Positions 42,580-51,355 are shown, counted from the first letter of the stretch. The stretch is DNA of 64,000 nt from Allomeiothermus silvanus DSM 9946 (GCF_000092125.1 NC_014212.1:454001-518000); one strand, 5' to 3'. The notes: a model not told the origin generated them from the letters alone. Made by a program: numbers and translations.

Positions 42580-43142
42580 GTTTGGTTGAGAAGCACGAAC
42601 GGTTCATACGAAGCCTCCACCTGCGGGGGCCAATGCTGGCGAGTGAGACCCTGGAGCGGCTGCCCAGGGCCACGTTTTACGACCTGGTGCGACGAAAATA
42701 CCTGGCCATCATCCCCACCGTGCTCGGCAAGGCGGTGGTGGTGGGCCCCAGGGGGCGGGTGGAGATACTCTCCATGACCCGCTTCTACCGCCCCAGGGCC
42801 ACCGCCGTGGCCGACGCGGTGCTCTTGCGGCGGGCGATTCGTATCGCAGAGCGGGAGGGCTGGCGTTTCCAGGGGAGAAACCCCAGGGGGCGAATCGCCT
42901 TCATGCGCCGCAATGGGGAGCGGCTGATGTTGATCGCCAGCCTGCGGGCTTACAGCACCCGCAGTCTCCGAAGCACCCTCAAGCGCATGGGATGGTACAG
43001 CCGAAGCAAGCAGGGGGAGGCGGAATGGGTGCGGGTCTACCATCCCTACCCGAAGCGGTTTGACCGGATGGAGCGGGAGGGGGGAGTGGAGGTAAGACCG
43101 GTGAGCGAAATCTTACCCCCGGATGCGGGGGCTGAGGACTGA
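42576..43142 (+). CDS. putative winged-helix DNA-binding protein, 188 aa
   Basis: ATG overlaps the previous stop (ATGA). The first ~60 residues (RFIRSLHLRGPMLASETLERLPRATFYDLVRRKYLAII) look like a winged helix with TFYDLVRRKYL as recognition helix; the remainder is basic and rich in Arg (LRSTLKRMGWYSRSKQ). It resembles the N-terminal half of replication-relaxation-type proteins. Possible role in DNA processing for transfer; unproven. Confidence 0.5.
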   Translation: MSLVEKHERFIRSLHLRGPMLASETLERLPRATFYDLVRRKYLAIIPTVLGKAVVVGPRGRVEILSMTRFYRPRATAVADAVLLRRAIRIAEREGWRFQGRNPRGRIAFMRRNGERLMLIASLRAYSTRSLRSTLKRMGWYSRSKQGEAEWVRVYHPYPKRFDRMEREGGVEVRPVSEILPPDAGAED

Positions 43143-43219
43143 GGAGGGGGCAAGAACGGGCAAAAAAGAACCCCCCAGAGAAAAGGACGGTCTCCGAGAG
43201 GTCAGAAGGACTGAGAGCT

Positions 43220-43465
43220 TTAGCGCACTCGAGCAAGTAGCCAGCCGCGAGGAAGAGGAACGAGTACCTCATCTCCGGATTCGAGGAGGTGTTCACGAAC
43301 CCGTTCACATTCGACATAGGACGGGAGTTCTTCCATGAGGTCGGCGGTGGTGGCATCAAACAGTGCCCCCCTGACCTGAATGATCTCCCAACCTTCGGCT
43401 TCCCTGATGCGCCTGACCACCATTTCGACTTTACCGTAGCCTTTGAGTGTGCTAACCTTAACCAT
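43220..43465 (-). CDS. hypothetical small protein, 81 aa
   Basis: A minus-strand gene supported by GGAAAGG before its ATG (43463-43465). It encodes a compact alpha/beta protein (VVRRIREAEGWEIIQVRGALFDATTADLMEELPSY). No family recognised. It is divergent from the gene starting at 43603, sharing a ~137-bp region that contains an operator-like site. Confidence 0.55.
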   Translation of the reverse strand: MVKVSTLKGYGKVEMVVRRIREAEGWEIIQVRGALFDATTADLMEELPSYVECERVREHLLESGDEVLVPLPRGWLLARVR

Positions 43466-43572
43466 AGTTTCCTTTCCGACGAGAGGCGCAGGCCGCGAAC
43501 CCAGCCTCTCGTCTTTTCGACTTGAGACTGAGCGCCTGCCTGACCCTTTCGAAAAGGAACCAGGTAGCCCTC

Positions 43573-43586
43573 AGTAAGATATTACC
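43573..43586. promoter_or_regulatory. putative repressor operator O3
   Basis: AGTAAGATATTACC matches the palindrome GGTAATATATTACC at 12 of 14 positions and lies directly before the ribosome-binding site of the gene at 43603. Confidence 0.5.
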
Positions 43587-43602
43587 AAAAGGGAGGAATA
43601 GA

Positions 43603-44316
43603 GTGCGGGTTCCAGTGTTTCCGAATACCCTGACCAGCGATCAGATCGAGGGGTGGTTAGCTCGGGGTCTCACAGCGGAGCTCAAACCGGACATCGTCAA
43701 AACCAGCCTGCTCGCCCCCAGGCCGGTGCGGCTGCCCGTCTATGAAGGCGAGCAGCACCGGGGCGTTCTGGAAGGGTGGACGAGCCTTGAAGAAAACGCC
43801 CTGGTCATCGAGGGTGTCTTCCAGGAAGAGGCGGGCGGGGTGGCGGTACGGGTGGCCGTCTCCTGGGAGGAGATCGCCCGCCGGTTCGACCTGGCGGACA
43901 CCCCGCTCTACCTGTGGCGGGCCCGGCGGCTTCCCGCGGGGGCGTGGGAAGCGTGGCGGGCTGATCTGGATCGGCTGGGTCTGGTGGACAGAGCCGTGCT
44001 TCTCGGAACATACCCGGTTGCTTTGCCCGCTTGCGGGCAAACACGTCTTGTTGCTTTGCCCGAAGGGCAAACACGTCTTGAGGGTGGCCCGCTCTGCCGG
44101 GCAGAACCCACCCAGGAGAACGCCTGGGCCTTCTGGCTGGCGGCCTGGCGGTTCGGAAGCCGGGTGGCCCTCGACCTGGGAATGCGGCGGGCGAGCCTCG
44201 AGCGGGCCTTCACCGCGCTCAAAGAACGTCTGCCGGAGCTACCCGATGTTCTGCTCGAGCGCAGCCGGGAGGCGGAGGGCTGGGGTAAGGAGGAGCTGCG
44301 GGCGCTTCGAGAATAG
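43603..44316 (+). CDS. hypothetical ICE protein, 237 aa, with tandem A repeats
   Basis: GTG 43603 is chosen because GGGAGGA lies 7 bases upstream. The first 145 residues form a mixed domain (RVAVSWEEIARRFDLADTPLYLWRARRLP); then two A repeats encode VALPACGQTRLVALPEGQTR; the last ~75 residues are helical (AFWLAAWRFGSRVALDLGMRRASLERAFTALKERL). No family recognised. Probably under repressor control through O3. A terminator follows immediately. Confidence 0.55.
   Translation: MRVPVFPNTLTSDQIEGWLARGLTAELKPDIVKTSLLAPRPVRLPVYEGEQHRGVLEGWTSLEENALVIEGVFQEEAGGVAVRVAVSWEEIARRFDLADTPLYLWRARRLPAGAWEAWRADLDRLGLVDRAVLLGTYPVALPACGQTRLVALPEGQTRLEGGPLCRAEPTQENAWAFWLAAWRFGSRVALDLGMRRASLERAFTALKERLPELPDVLLERSREAEGWGKEELRALRE
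44017..44050 (+). repeat. A-family repeat (A4)
   Basis: GTTGCTTTGCCCGC-tt-GCGGGCAAACACGTCTTG, stem longer than in A5 by complementary bases. Confidence 0.9.
44051..44080 (+). repeat. A-family repeat (A5), tandem to A4
   Basis: TTGCTTTGCCC-gaa-GGGCAAACACGTCTTG, 30 bp, identical to A2 in the primase-helicase gene. Confidence 0.9.
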
Positions 44317-44337
44317 GGGGCATCTTGCCCCCTTTTT
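44316..44337 (+). terminator. Rho-independent terminator
   Basis: GGGGGC-atctt-GCCCCC followed by TTTTT, starting at the last base of the upstream stop codon. Confidence 0.85.
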
Positions 44338-44369
44338 CTATCCATAGCTGTCCCACGGGGGCAAGAAAG

Positions 44370-44957
44370 CTACCACCAGCGTGCGGCCATCACGAAACGC
44401 GGCTCCAGCCCGAACCCCGCGAGCTTTCCCCGCAGGCTCGCGGCCTTCTTTTCGGTAGGAGCCCCCCAGAACTGCCCCACGAAGCGCAGGGCGAAGGTCT
44501 CAGCCTTTCGCTGTAGCTGCGCCAGAGAGTAGCTTCCCGCGTCGTACTCGATGGCGATGGGGCCCCGCTGGCTGTACCAGTAGGCATCCGGTTGCTCCCG
44601 GTAGTGAATGCGGTGGGTATCGGTACGCCACGCTTCGGGCCTCACCCCCAGGATATGCCGCATCTCGCCTACCCCGGCCAGGTGGCGCAGGAGCGGCGGC
44701 CCCAGCCGCGCTACCCACAGATAGGGGGTAAAGAAGGCAACCTCCATCAGCCGGTTGGCGTGGTGCGAGGGGTTCAGCACCGCCCGCACTGCGAAGAGGC
44801 CCATCCCGTGGGCCTCCTTCTCCGAGGGAACCACCCCGTAGTGACGCATGAGCTGGCCTTCCGAGAGGGCCAGGTCGCAGCGTAAAGCGGCATGGATGCG
44901 CTCGAGGGCGTCCCGGCGCTCACTTCCCCGCAGCGGGGTCCTGACCTGGGACAACAA
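44370..44957 (-). CDS. replication-relaxation-like protein with PD-(D/E)xK-type motif
   Basis: 195 residues. An N-terminal winged-helix-like part (DLALSEGQLMRHYGVVPSEKEAHGMG) is followed by REQPDAYWYSQRGPIAIEYDAGSYSLAQLQRKAETF, the PDA...E-x-D-x-G...K arrangement of replication-relaxation family proteins, which have a restriction-endonuclease-like fold. Such proteins are typical of conjugative elements and may take part in plasmid replication or transfer. The start is uncertain: a TTG at 44957 overlaps the end of the VirB10-like gene. Confidence 0.6.
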   Translation of the reverse strand: MLSQVRTPLRGSERRDALERIHAALRCDLALSEGQLMRHYGVVPSEKEAHGMGLFAVRAVLNPSHHANRLMEVAFFTPYLWVARLGPPLLRHLAGVGEMRHILGVRPEAWRTDTHRIHYREQPDAYWYSQRGPIAIEYDAGSYSLAQLQRKAETFALRFVGQFWGAPTEKKAASLRGKLAGFGLEPRFVMAARWW

Positions 44958-45669
44958 GGATTACCACCTCCGTTCCCTTCTCGGCCTGGGCCACCCGCAC
45001 CACCGCCTTCTTGTCCTGCTGCAGGGCGAACAGGTTGGCCAGGCTTCCGGCCATGAAGAGCTCCAGCGGCGGGGTCTGCGACGACTGAGCCACACCCCCG
45101 CCGGGCAGCACGGTCACGCTCTTGGCCTGCGAGGCAGCGGTGACGTAATCGCTCACCCCGCGCAACGACCCCCGGATGAGGTCGGCGGCGATGGAAGGGG
45201 CTTCCTCACGCACTCTGGCCGCCACCCCCAGTGTCCCCTCGGCGTCCAGCAGGGTGGCGTTGGTCGCGTACTCCCGGCCATCCTTGATGACCCGGGTGAG
45301 CTTCCCCTTGAGGCGGCGGGTCTCGTCCAGGGTGACCTCCCCCACCCAGGTCGAGCCGTCCTCGGCGTCTATGGCCACCGCACCCGGAGCTCCTTCCGCG
45401 ATGAGCACCCCCACCCCTAAACGGCCCTTGAGGCGGGTGCCCAGGGGGTAGGGGGCTGCTGCAACGGTGACGCTTGTTTCGCCGCGTAGCGGGGTGGGAG
45501 TCTGGGCTCCCGCGACGGGAGCCGTAGGAAATGCGGGAGCTTGAGGCACAGCAGGTGCCGGCGAAAGAGAGGCCTGGAGCTGCTTTCCCGTCAGGGAATC
45601 ACCGAGGTTAGCCCCGAAGGGGCTACCTTGGGGCGGAGCGGATGAAGATGGGGGGGCAGACCCTCCCAC
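44920..45669 (-). CDS. virB10: VirB10/TrbI-like, C-terminal part (after a frame change)
   Basis: 249 codons beginning in a different frame inside the end of the N-terminal part. It contains the TrbI-type outer-membrane-contact domain: YPLGTRLKGRLGVGVLIAEG, the Asp/Gly-rich beta region, and a C-terminal helix. Together with 45591-46748 it makes one VirB10 of about 600 residues. Three palindromic repeats (C4, C5, D3) sit in the linker (SPFGANLGDSLTGKQ, TPLRGETSVTV). On its own it lacks a membrane anchor. It ends at the start of the replication-relaxation-like gene. Confidence 0.75.
   Translation of the reverse strand: MGGSAPPSSSAPPQGSPFGANLGDSLTGKQLQASLSPAPAVPQAPAFPTAPVAGAQTPTPLRGETSVTVAAAPYPLGTRLKGRLGVGVLIAEGAPGAVAIDAEDGSTWVGEVTLDETRRLKGKLTRVIKDGREYATNATLLDAEGTLGVAARVREEAPSIAADLIRGSLRGVSDYVTAASQAKSVTVLPGGGVAQSSQTPPLELFMAGSLANLFALQQDKKAVVRVAQAEKGTEVVILVVPGQDPAAGK
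45466..45497 (+). repeat. D-family repeat (D3)
   Basis: GTGACGCTTGTTTCGCCGC-gta-GCGGGGTGG; lies antisense to the virB10-like gene, where it encodes PLRGETSVT. Confidence 0.8.
45579..45603 (+). repeat. C-family repeat (C4)
   Basis: GCTGCTTTCCC-gtca-GGGAATCACC, antisense to the host gene. Confidence 0.8.
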
Positions 45670-46748
45670 GAGATAGAAGCTCCCCCCTGGCCGCCCTGAC
45701 CCTCCACTGCACGCACTGCGAAGGTGGACTGGGTCTCCTTCTTGAGGGTCAGGCTGCTCTGGGCCTGGGCGGTGACGCTTCTTTCGCCGCCGCCAGGCAA
45801 GGAAGGAGCAGGCTGGCCCTGGAGGCTGGCCGCCACATCATCGGCCACACTGCCGGTAACAGGGCGGGAGGAGGAAGTCGGTGGGGTCGAAGGACGGCTA
45901 CTGAGGGTGAGCCCTGCCCCCATGAGCGAGGGGGTGGTGTAGAGGGTCAGGGGTTGGGACGGCGCGGTGGGTTGCGTGGAGGCCGCCTGACCGGTCGCGG
46001 ACTGGGCCGGGGCCGCGCTGGCGCTGTAGATCGTAAGAGGCTGGGGCGGAGCCGGTTGCGCAGCGGTTCCGGTATTCGCATAACCCGCGGGAGCAGAAGA
46101 GGCTGGATACCCTGAAGGCGGCGGGGGTGGCACCTCGCTATAGCCGGAGGGGGGTGGGGGCACGCTCGAGGCATCCGAGGTACCTGGGTTTTCCGGCGTG
46201 CCCCCCGGTGTGGTGGCGGTCTCTTTGCTTTGGGCTGAGGGGGACTCAGACGAGGCAGACGAAGCCAGTGAAGCCGCACCTGCGGCCCGGCCGGGCCGGT
46301 ACTCAGAGGTAGGCGCCGGTGGCTGTACAGGGACCGGTTGTTGCGAAGCTGAGGTAGCGACCGGCACCGGCAGGCCCCCTTTGGCGGGTCCGGTCTCCCG
46401 TGTGGATAGGGTGAACCACAGGGTGGTGGCCAGTACCAGACCCAGGAAGCCCACCGCGATCTGCTTGGGCCGCGAGGGCACCCACTCCCCGGTGAGCTCG
46501 TCGTAGCGGTCGAGCAGGCGGTGCTTGAGGGTGAGGAGGGAGCTACGCCGGGCCACCGCGCGGGCGGTCTCCTCCTCCGGGGTGGGGAGGTCGTCGAAGA
46601 CCACCCCCGACTCGAGCAGGCTGGCCAGTTCGGGGTTCTCCTTGCGCAGGCGCAACAGAAGCTCGTCGAACTCAGGATCGGTCGGAGAAGGGACTGGAGT
46701 TTTCAGCGCAGCCTCCACCTGCTTTTTGACCTCTGGGTCAAGGCGCAT
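45591..46748 (-). CDS. virB10: VirB10/TrbI-like, N-terminal part
   Basis: 385 residues: a cytoplasmic N-terminus, one membrane helix (QIAVGFLGLVLATTLWFTLS, about residues 94-113) and a long Pro/Ser-rich periplasmic segment, as in VirB10 proteins that span the envelope. A D repeat (D4) lies near residue 325. The frame ends in a non-homologous tail after a run of seven C in the coding strand (G7 at 45650-45656); one extra C would join it to the C-terminal domain. Divergent from the pilin gene, with the palindrome at 46751 between them. Confidence 0.75.
   Translation of the reverse strand: MRLDPEVKKQVEAALKTPVPSPTDPEFDELLLRLRKENPELASLLESGVVFDDLPTPEEETARAVARRSSLLTLKHRLLDRYDELTGEWVPSRPKQIAVGFLGLVLATTLWFTLSTRETGPAKGGLPVPVATSASQQPVPVQPPAPTSEYRPGRAAGAASLASSASSESPSAQSKETATTPGGTPENPGTSDASSVPPPPSGYSEVPPPPPSGYPASSAPAGYANTGTAAQPAPPQPLTIYSASAAPAQSATGQAASTQPTAPSQPLTLYTTPSLMGAGLTLSSRPSTPPTSSSRPVTGSVADDVAASLQGQPAPSLPGGGERSVTAQAQSSLTLKKETQSTFAVRAVEGQGGQGGASISWEGLPPHLHPLRPKVAPSGLTSVIP
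45607..45630 (+). repeat. C-like repeat (C5), adjacent to C4
   Basis: GTTAGCCCC-gaa-GGGGCTACCTTG; shares the hairpin plan and 3' ACCTTG with C repeats; a near-identical copy is at 61344. Confidence 0.7.
45650..45656 (-). other. C7 run at the VirB10 frame junction (possible slippage site)
   Basis: Seven consecutive C on the coding strand within the overlap of the two VirB10 frames. A one-base gain (or two-base loss) fuses N- and C-terminal parts. Confidence 0.6.
45771..45802 (+). repeat. D-family repeat (D4)
   Basis: GTGACGCTTCTTTCGCCGCC followed by GCCAGGCAAGG, antisense to the virB10-like gene; encodes PGGGERSVT there. Confidence 0.75.
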
Positions 46749-46750
46749 AT

Positions 46751-46767
46751 GGTAATATTATATTACC
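46751..46767. promoter_or_regulatory. putative repressor operator O4 between virB10-like and virB2-like genes
   Basis: GGTAATAT-t-ATATTACC, an 8-bp perfect inverted repeat around one base, just upstream of both divergent T4SS units, followed by a further half-site GGGTAATA (46774-46781). The half-site spacing differs from O2. Confidence 0.55.
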
Positions 46768-46803
46768 CGTAATGGGTAATAAAAAATCGTTTGAGGTGAG
46801 AGG

Positions 46804-47145
46804 ATGAACAGGATCGGAGCTATGGCAAAGCGGCTGGTGGCGCTGCCGGAGGTTCGCGGTTTGCTGGTGGGGCTGGTGCTGGTGGGGTTGGGGAGCGCGG
46901 CCCACGCCCAGGCGGATCAGGCGTTTAACAACCTGACCACCGCCATCTGCAACATCTACAACGCGATGAAAGGCCCCTTCGGCCTGGCGCTGGTGATCAT
47001 CATGTTCGCCATCGGCGGCATCAGCCTGATGATCGGGGGCCGGAAAGCCGTGCCCCTCATGATCGGCGCGGCCATCGGGGGCGTGATCCTGGCCGCGGCC
47101 CCCTCGTTCGCCAAGATTTTCATCAGCAGTACCTCCAACTGCTAG
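46804..47145 (+). CDS. virB2: VirB2/TrbC-like pilin
   Basis: 113 residues: a long signal sequence (cleavage likely after AAHAQA, residue ~40) and two hydrophobic helices separated by a short polar loop (LALVIIMFAIGGISLMIGGRKAVPLMIGAAIGGVILA), the VirB2 plan. It would form the conjugative pilus. Ribosome-binding site GAGGTGAGAGG. First gene of the long tra operon, downstream of O4. Confidence 0.88.
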   Translation: MNRIGAMAKRLVALPEVRGLLVGLVLVGLGSAAHAQADQAFNNLTTAICNIYNAMKGPFGLALVIIMFAIGGISLMIGGRKAVPLMIGAAIGGVILAAAPSFAKIFISSTSNC

Positions 47146-47153
47146 GGGGATGC

Positions 47154-47462
47154 GTGCGTCGCCGGGTGTACCGCCTCTACCAGCCCATCACCATCGTGGG
47201 CCTGGAGCTATGGCAGCTTCCGGTCATCGGGCTGGGGTTCGTGATCGGCCTGCGCCTCATGGAGGGGGTGCATCCGGCGGCGGGGCTTCTGGCAGGAGCC
47301 GCGACCGGCTATATGGCGCTGATGTTGGCGGAGAAACTCCGGGAGCGCTACCCCGGAGCCTCTTTGCTGCACGAGGCGCTGTGGCTGACCCAGAGCGACC
47401 GCTATACGCCGGGAAGAGACCGGGAGACCACGCCGCTCGTCATTCGCCATGACCGCGAGTAA
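47154..47462 (+). CDS. virB3: VirB3-like inner-membrane protein
   Basis: 102 residues, starting at GTG 47154, with an N-terminal basic stretch (YRLYQPITIVG) and two membrane helices. Size, position between the pilin and VirB4 and the overlap of 14 bp with virB4 fit VirB3. Confidence 0.82.
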   Translation: MRRRVYRLYQPITIVGLELWQLPVIGLGFVIGLRLMEGVHPAAGLLAGAATGYMALMLAEKLRERYPGASLLHEALWLTQSDRYTPGRDRETTPLVIRHDRE

Positions 47463-49980
47463 TGTAAATCTCTTCAACCGCCCTCGGGAGGGCTCGCTCA
47501 CCGAGGAGTTTCCGTACTGGGAGATCCATGAGGGGGTGATGTTCCTCGAGGACGGGCGGTGCGAGGTGGGGGTGGAGCTGCTCCTCAAGCCCACCCTGCT
47601 CCTGCCGCAAAGCGAACTCGAGGGCCTGCTCTACATGGTGCGCAGCGTCCTCAGGAACGGGGTGCCCCAGGGCACGCGGGCGCGGCTCTTCGTGGAAGCG
47701 GCCCCGGCTCCTGAGGAGACCGTTCAGGCCTACCGGGAGGCCTTCGACCCCACCCACCCCACCGCCCGCGCCATCGGGGAGGAGCGCTACCGCCACTGGC
47801 GGGGTCTGTGGGAGCGCGGGGAGGTGATGGGTCGGCGGGCCTTCCTCACCGTGGCCTACGGCCACAAGCGCCCCCGGCGGCTCCCCTTCGGGGGGGCCGA
47901 GCTTACTGAGCGGGTGAAGGAGGGGGCCAAAATCCGCGAGCGCATCCGCATGATCGCCAGGGGGCGGGGGGTGGAGGTGCGGGAGATGGACTCCCAGGAG
48001 GTCTTCGGCCTGGTCTACCGCTACCTCAACCCCGGCCTGCGGCAGGCCGGGGTGCCCCGCTACCGCCCCACCTGGCAGCGCTACCCGAGGAGGGCGGTGG
48101 AGCGGATGCCGGGCCTGCGGCCCCCCACCCTGCGCACCCAGCTCCTCCGGAGCGAGGTGGACAACTCCCGGCGTGACGCACTCTACGTGGGCGGGCGCTG
48201 GCTCTCGCTGTTCACCCTCTACACCATCCCCGACGAGACCTACACCGAGATGGGCGACGTGCTGGCGCTGGCCGGAGGGGGGGAGTTCTACCTGGTGGTG
48301 GACTTCCACCACGAGCCCTACGAGCGGGCCCTGAAGGCCCTCAAAGCGCGGGCGCGGCGGTTCTATGCGGCCAGCGCCAACACCGAGACCTACGTAGACC
48401 CCAACATCCTGGTGGGGCAGAGAGAGAGCGAAGGGGCCATCGCCCACATCTCCCAGACCGGCGACCACGTGTACCGGGTGGGGGTGGCCCTGATCCTGAT
48501 CGAGCATGAGCGGGAAGCCCTCGAGCGCAGGGCCAGCCAGGTGGTGGGGCGGCTTGCGGAAATCCCCGGCAACCCCTTCCGGCAACTCAAAAACGGCCTC
48601 TTCGAGCCCTGGAAGAGCCGGGCCCCCTTCAGCGGGGGGACGAGCGACGAGGTGGTGAGCCTCTTAGAGTCCAACGCCGCCGACCTGGTACCCCTCACGG
48701 GGGCCTGGAAGGGGCACGACAAGCCGGTGGTGCTGTTCCACAACCGCTTCCTCTCCCTCACCCGATTCGACCCCTTCACCCCCACGACCAGCAACTGGAA
48801 CGGCATCATCGCCGGGGGCTCGGGATCGGGCAAGACCTTCTTCACCCAGTACGTGCTCGCGGATTTGCTCCGGCGCGACGAGGTGGACGTGGTGATCCTC
48901 GACCGGGGGCGGAACTACGAGGCGCTGGTGGAGGCGTTTGGCGGAGCGTTCATCGACATCCGCCCCGGCGGGGAGACGGCGGTCAATATGTTCGACCTCG
49001 AGGAGGGCGAGGCCGAACCCGGCCCTGAGAAACTTCAGGACGTGTTGCGTTTCCTCCGAGCGATCCTCCCGCCAGGGGAGGACCGAACCGAGGAAGCTGT
49101 GGAGAACGCCATCCTGGAAGCGGCCATCGAGCAGACCTACAAGCGAGCCACCCCCGACCTCCCCCAGCCGGACGGGAGCTACAGGAAGGTCTACCAGGGA
49201 GCCCGCCTGTCCGACCTGGTGCAGACCCTGGTGCTGCTGGACGAGGTGGGCAGCCGACCGGCCTCATCCTTGGAGAAGGAAGTGGCACGGAAGCTGGCGC
49301 TCAGGCTTCAGTCCTGGGTTGGGGAAAGCCCCAAGGGGCAGTTCCTCGACTGGCCCACCAGCGTGCCCCTGGCCCAGGCGCGGGTGGTGTGCTACGAGCT
49401 AGAGGGACTCAAGGACGACCTGGAGATCATCGGCACGCTGCTCATCGCGGACCTGGTATGGAAGCGGGCCAAAAAGGGCCAGGGACGGCGGGTGCTGGTG
49501 GTGCTCGACGAAGCCTGGAAGGTCTTTCAGAGCCCCTACGCCAGCCGCCTCATCGAGGAACTCTACCGACGCTTCCGCTTCCTGGGCGGGGGCATCTGGA
49601 GCATCACCCAGAGCCTCGCAGACTTCGCCGGGGAGGGCCCCCGAGCCCTCTTACAGAACACCAGCTTCCACTTCCTGCTGCGGCTTTCCAGGAGCGAGGC
49701 GGAGCTTGCGGTAATGCGGGACGTGCTGGGGATGCCCGACCGGGCGATTGCGGTGCACGAACGGCTGACCGGGGTCAAGGGGGTCTACTCCGAGGTCCTG
49801 GCCTGGATTCGCACCGGCGAGGGCAAGGAGGGCGAGGTGATCGCGGTGCGCCCGAGCCCGGTGGACTACTGGTTGTTCACCTCGACCCGGGAAGAGGTGG
49901 AGCGGCGGCGGGAGGCTACCCGGCGCTACGGCGACGTGATCCGGGCGGTGCGGGCGCTGGCTTACGGTGAGGAAACATGA
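47449..49980 (+). CDS. virB4: VirB4/TraC-type T4SS ATPase
   Basis: 843 residues. Walker A GGSGSGKT lies at about 453-460, Walker B VVLDEAW at about 684-690, and the RecA-like motif ITQSLADF at ~720. The N-terminal domain (~1-400) is the family-specific region. It energises pilus biogenesis and substrate transfer at the inner membrane. Full length and intact, with no repeat insertions. Confidence 0.95.
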   Translation: MTASNVNLFNRPREGSLTEEFPYWEIHEGVMFLEDGRCEVGVELLLKPTLLLPQSELEGLLYMVRSVLRNGVPQGTRARLFVEAAPAPEETVQAYREAFDPTHPTARAIGEERYRHWRGLWERGEVMGRRAFLTVAYGHKRPRRLPFGGAELTERVKEGAKIRERIRMIARGRGVEVREMDSQEVFGLVYRYLNPGLRQAGVPRYRPTWQRYPRRAVERMPGLRPPTLRTQLLRSEVDNSRRDALYVGGRWLSLFTLYTIPDETYTEMGDVLALAGGGEFYLVVDFHHEPYERALKALKARARRFYAASANTETYVDPNILVGQRESEGAIAHISQTGDHVYRVGVALILIEHEREALERRASQVVGRLAEIPGNPFRQLKNGLFEPWKSRAPFSGGTSDEVVSLLESNAADLVPLTGAWKGHDKPVVLFHNRFLSLTRFDPFTPTTSNWNGIIAGGSGSGKTFFTQYVLADLLRRDEVDVVILDRGRNYEALVEAFGGAFIDIRPGGETAVNMFDLEEGEAEPGPEKLQDVLRFLRAILPPGEDRTEEAVENAILEAAIEQTYKRATPDLPQPDGSYRKVYQGARLSDLVQTLVLLDEVGSRPASSLEKEVARKLALRLQSWVGESPKGQFLDWPTSVPLAQARVVCYELEGLKDDLEIIGTLLIADLVWKRAKKGQGRRVLVVLDEAWKVFQSPYASRLIEELYRRFRFLGGGIWSITQSLADFAGEGPRALLQNTSFHFLLRLSRSEAELAVMRDVLGMPDRAIAVHERLTGVKGVYSEVLAWIRTGEGKEGEVIAVRPSPVDYWLFTSTREEVERRREATRRYGDVIRAVRALAYGEET

Positions 49981-51347
49981 GAAGGCTCTTTGTGACCCTG
50001 CTTTTCCTTCTTCCGGGGATGGGGTTGGCCCAGAACTACTTCATCGACCTGGCCCCCACCCCGGTCTCGGTGGCCCCGGGGAAGAGCGCCAAAGCGACGC
50101 TGGCGGTGCTGCCCGAGAACTTCACCGGAACGCTCCCCATCGCCATTACCGGGCTGCCTGCCGGGATGACCTACAGCCCCACCAGCATCACCGTCCCGGA
50201 CCCCAAGAAAAACGCCACGGTGGAGGTGACGTTTACGGCGGCAGCCAACACCCCGAGCGGCTCGAGCGCGGCCCGGCTCGCGGTGGGGCAGAAGACCTAC
50301 TTCTTCAGCGTGGTGGTGGACCCGGCGGCGGAGCCTCCCTCCCAGAACCCACCGGCTCTAGAGCAACTCTGGGCGCAGGTGCAGCAGTGGGGCAGCACGG
50401 CCTGCGCCACCATCAACGCCTTCAGCCTGGAGAGCGTGCGCTGGGTGTGCACGATCTACCGCACGCTGAACCGGGCGGTGGGGATGTGGGACGAGGTGAA
50501 GCAGGATTTTGACATGCTCAAAAAGGAGGGCTTCATCACCGGGGTGAGCTACCTGGTCAACGGGCTGGGAGCCGAGTTGGGGCTGGCCCAGGCCAACGTC
50601 GGAGCGGATCAACTGGAGAGCGATTTCCTGTCCCTCAGGCGCAACTACCGCCAGATGGTGGCCAAGATTTCTAACTGGATGGCGCGGGTGCGCGACAAGC
50701 AGGTGGAGGCCATCAAAAACAACCCCTACCCCAACGGCAGCCCCTCGTGGTGGGCGGTAGAGGCCCTCAAGCTCAACCCCAACCTGCTGCTGGCCGAGCT
50801 CAACACCTTGCACACGCAAGAGAAGCTGGCCCAGCTACGGGGCAAGGTCGAGGCCAATGCCGCCGCAGCCGAGCGACAGGTCGAAAAGGCCACGGACCAG
50901 ACCCAGGACGACCTGTCCAAAGCGCTCCAGGTTACCAACCCTCTGCCCTCGCAGGAGGGGGAGGCCGAGCAGGTGGTGCGCCGGGCTAAAGAGGCCAACT
51001 CCACCCGCGAGGTGCTGGAAGTGCTGGTAGACGCCCAGGCCAAGATCATGCGCCAGAACCTCACCAACACCCAGGACGTGGTGGCGGCGGTGCGGCAGAC
51101 TGCCGCCCAGCAGGCTTACACCACCCAGCAGCTCACCAACCTGATCGACCTCGAGCTCCAGCGCCGGGCCGACGAGATCACCGCCTGGAAGGCCGAGGTG
51201 GAGCGCACCATGGCCCAGGTCAGCGAGGAAGCCGAGAGCCAGACCGCCAACCTCCGGATGCTGGCCACCCTCTCCCGCACGGTGGCCTGCCCGGATGGGG
51301 TGCTGGGGCCGGGGCAGGATGGGACCCTCACCTGTATTCGTCCGTAG
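49977..51347 (+). CDS. exported Ig-like plus coiled-coil protein, probably VirB5/TrbJ-like
   Basis: 456 residues: signal peptide (LLFLLPGMGLAQ), an Ig-like domain (~25-115, APGKSAKATLAVLPENFTGT...), then a long helical region with several coiled coils (EKLAQLRGKVEANAAAAERQVEKA, ADEITAWKAEVERTMAQVSEEAE) and a short Cys-containing tail. Position after virB4 and before virB6 and the helical periplasmic character fit VirB5/TrbJ. The Ig-like domain is not usual in VirB5. Overlaps virB4 by 4 bp. Confidence 0.65.
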   Translation: MRRLFVTLLFLLPGMGLAQNYFIDLAPTPVSVAPGKSAKATLAVLPENFTGTLPIAITGLPAGMTYSPTSITVPDPKKNATVEVTFTAAANTPSGSSAARLAVGQKTYFFSVVVDPAAEPPSQNPPALEQLWAQVQQWGSTACATINAFSLESVRWVCTIYRTLNRAVGMWDEVKQDFDMLKKEGFITGVSYLVNGLGAELGLAQANVGADQLESDFLSLRRNYRQMVAKISNWMARVRDKQVEAIKNNPYPNGSPSWWAVEALKLNPNLLLAELNTLHTQEKLAQLRGKVEANAAAAERQVEKATDQTQDDLSKALQVTNPLPSQEGEAEQVVRRAKEANSTREVLEVLVDAQAKIMRQNLTNTQDVVAAVRQTAAQQAYTTQQLTNLIDLELQRRADEITAWKAEVERTMAQVSEEAESQTANLRMLATLSRTVACPDGVLGPGQDGTLTCIRP

Positions 51348-51355
51348 GGGGTTGT

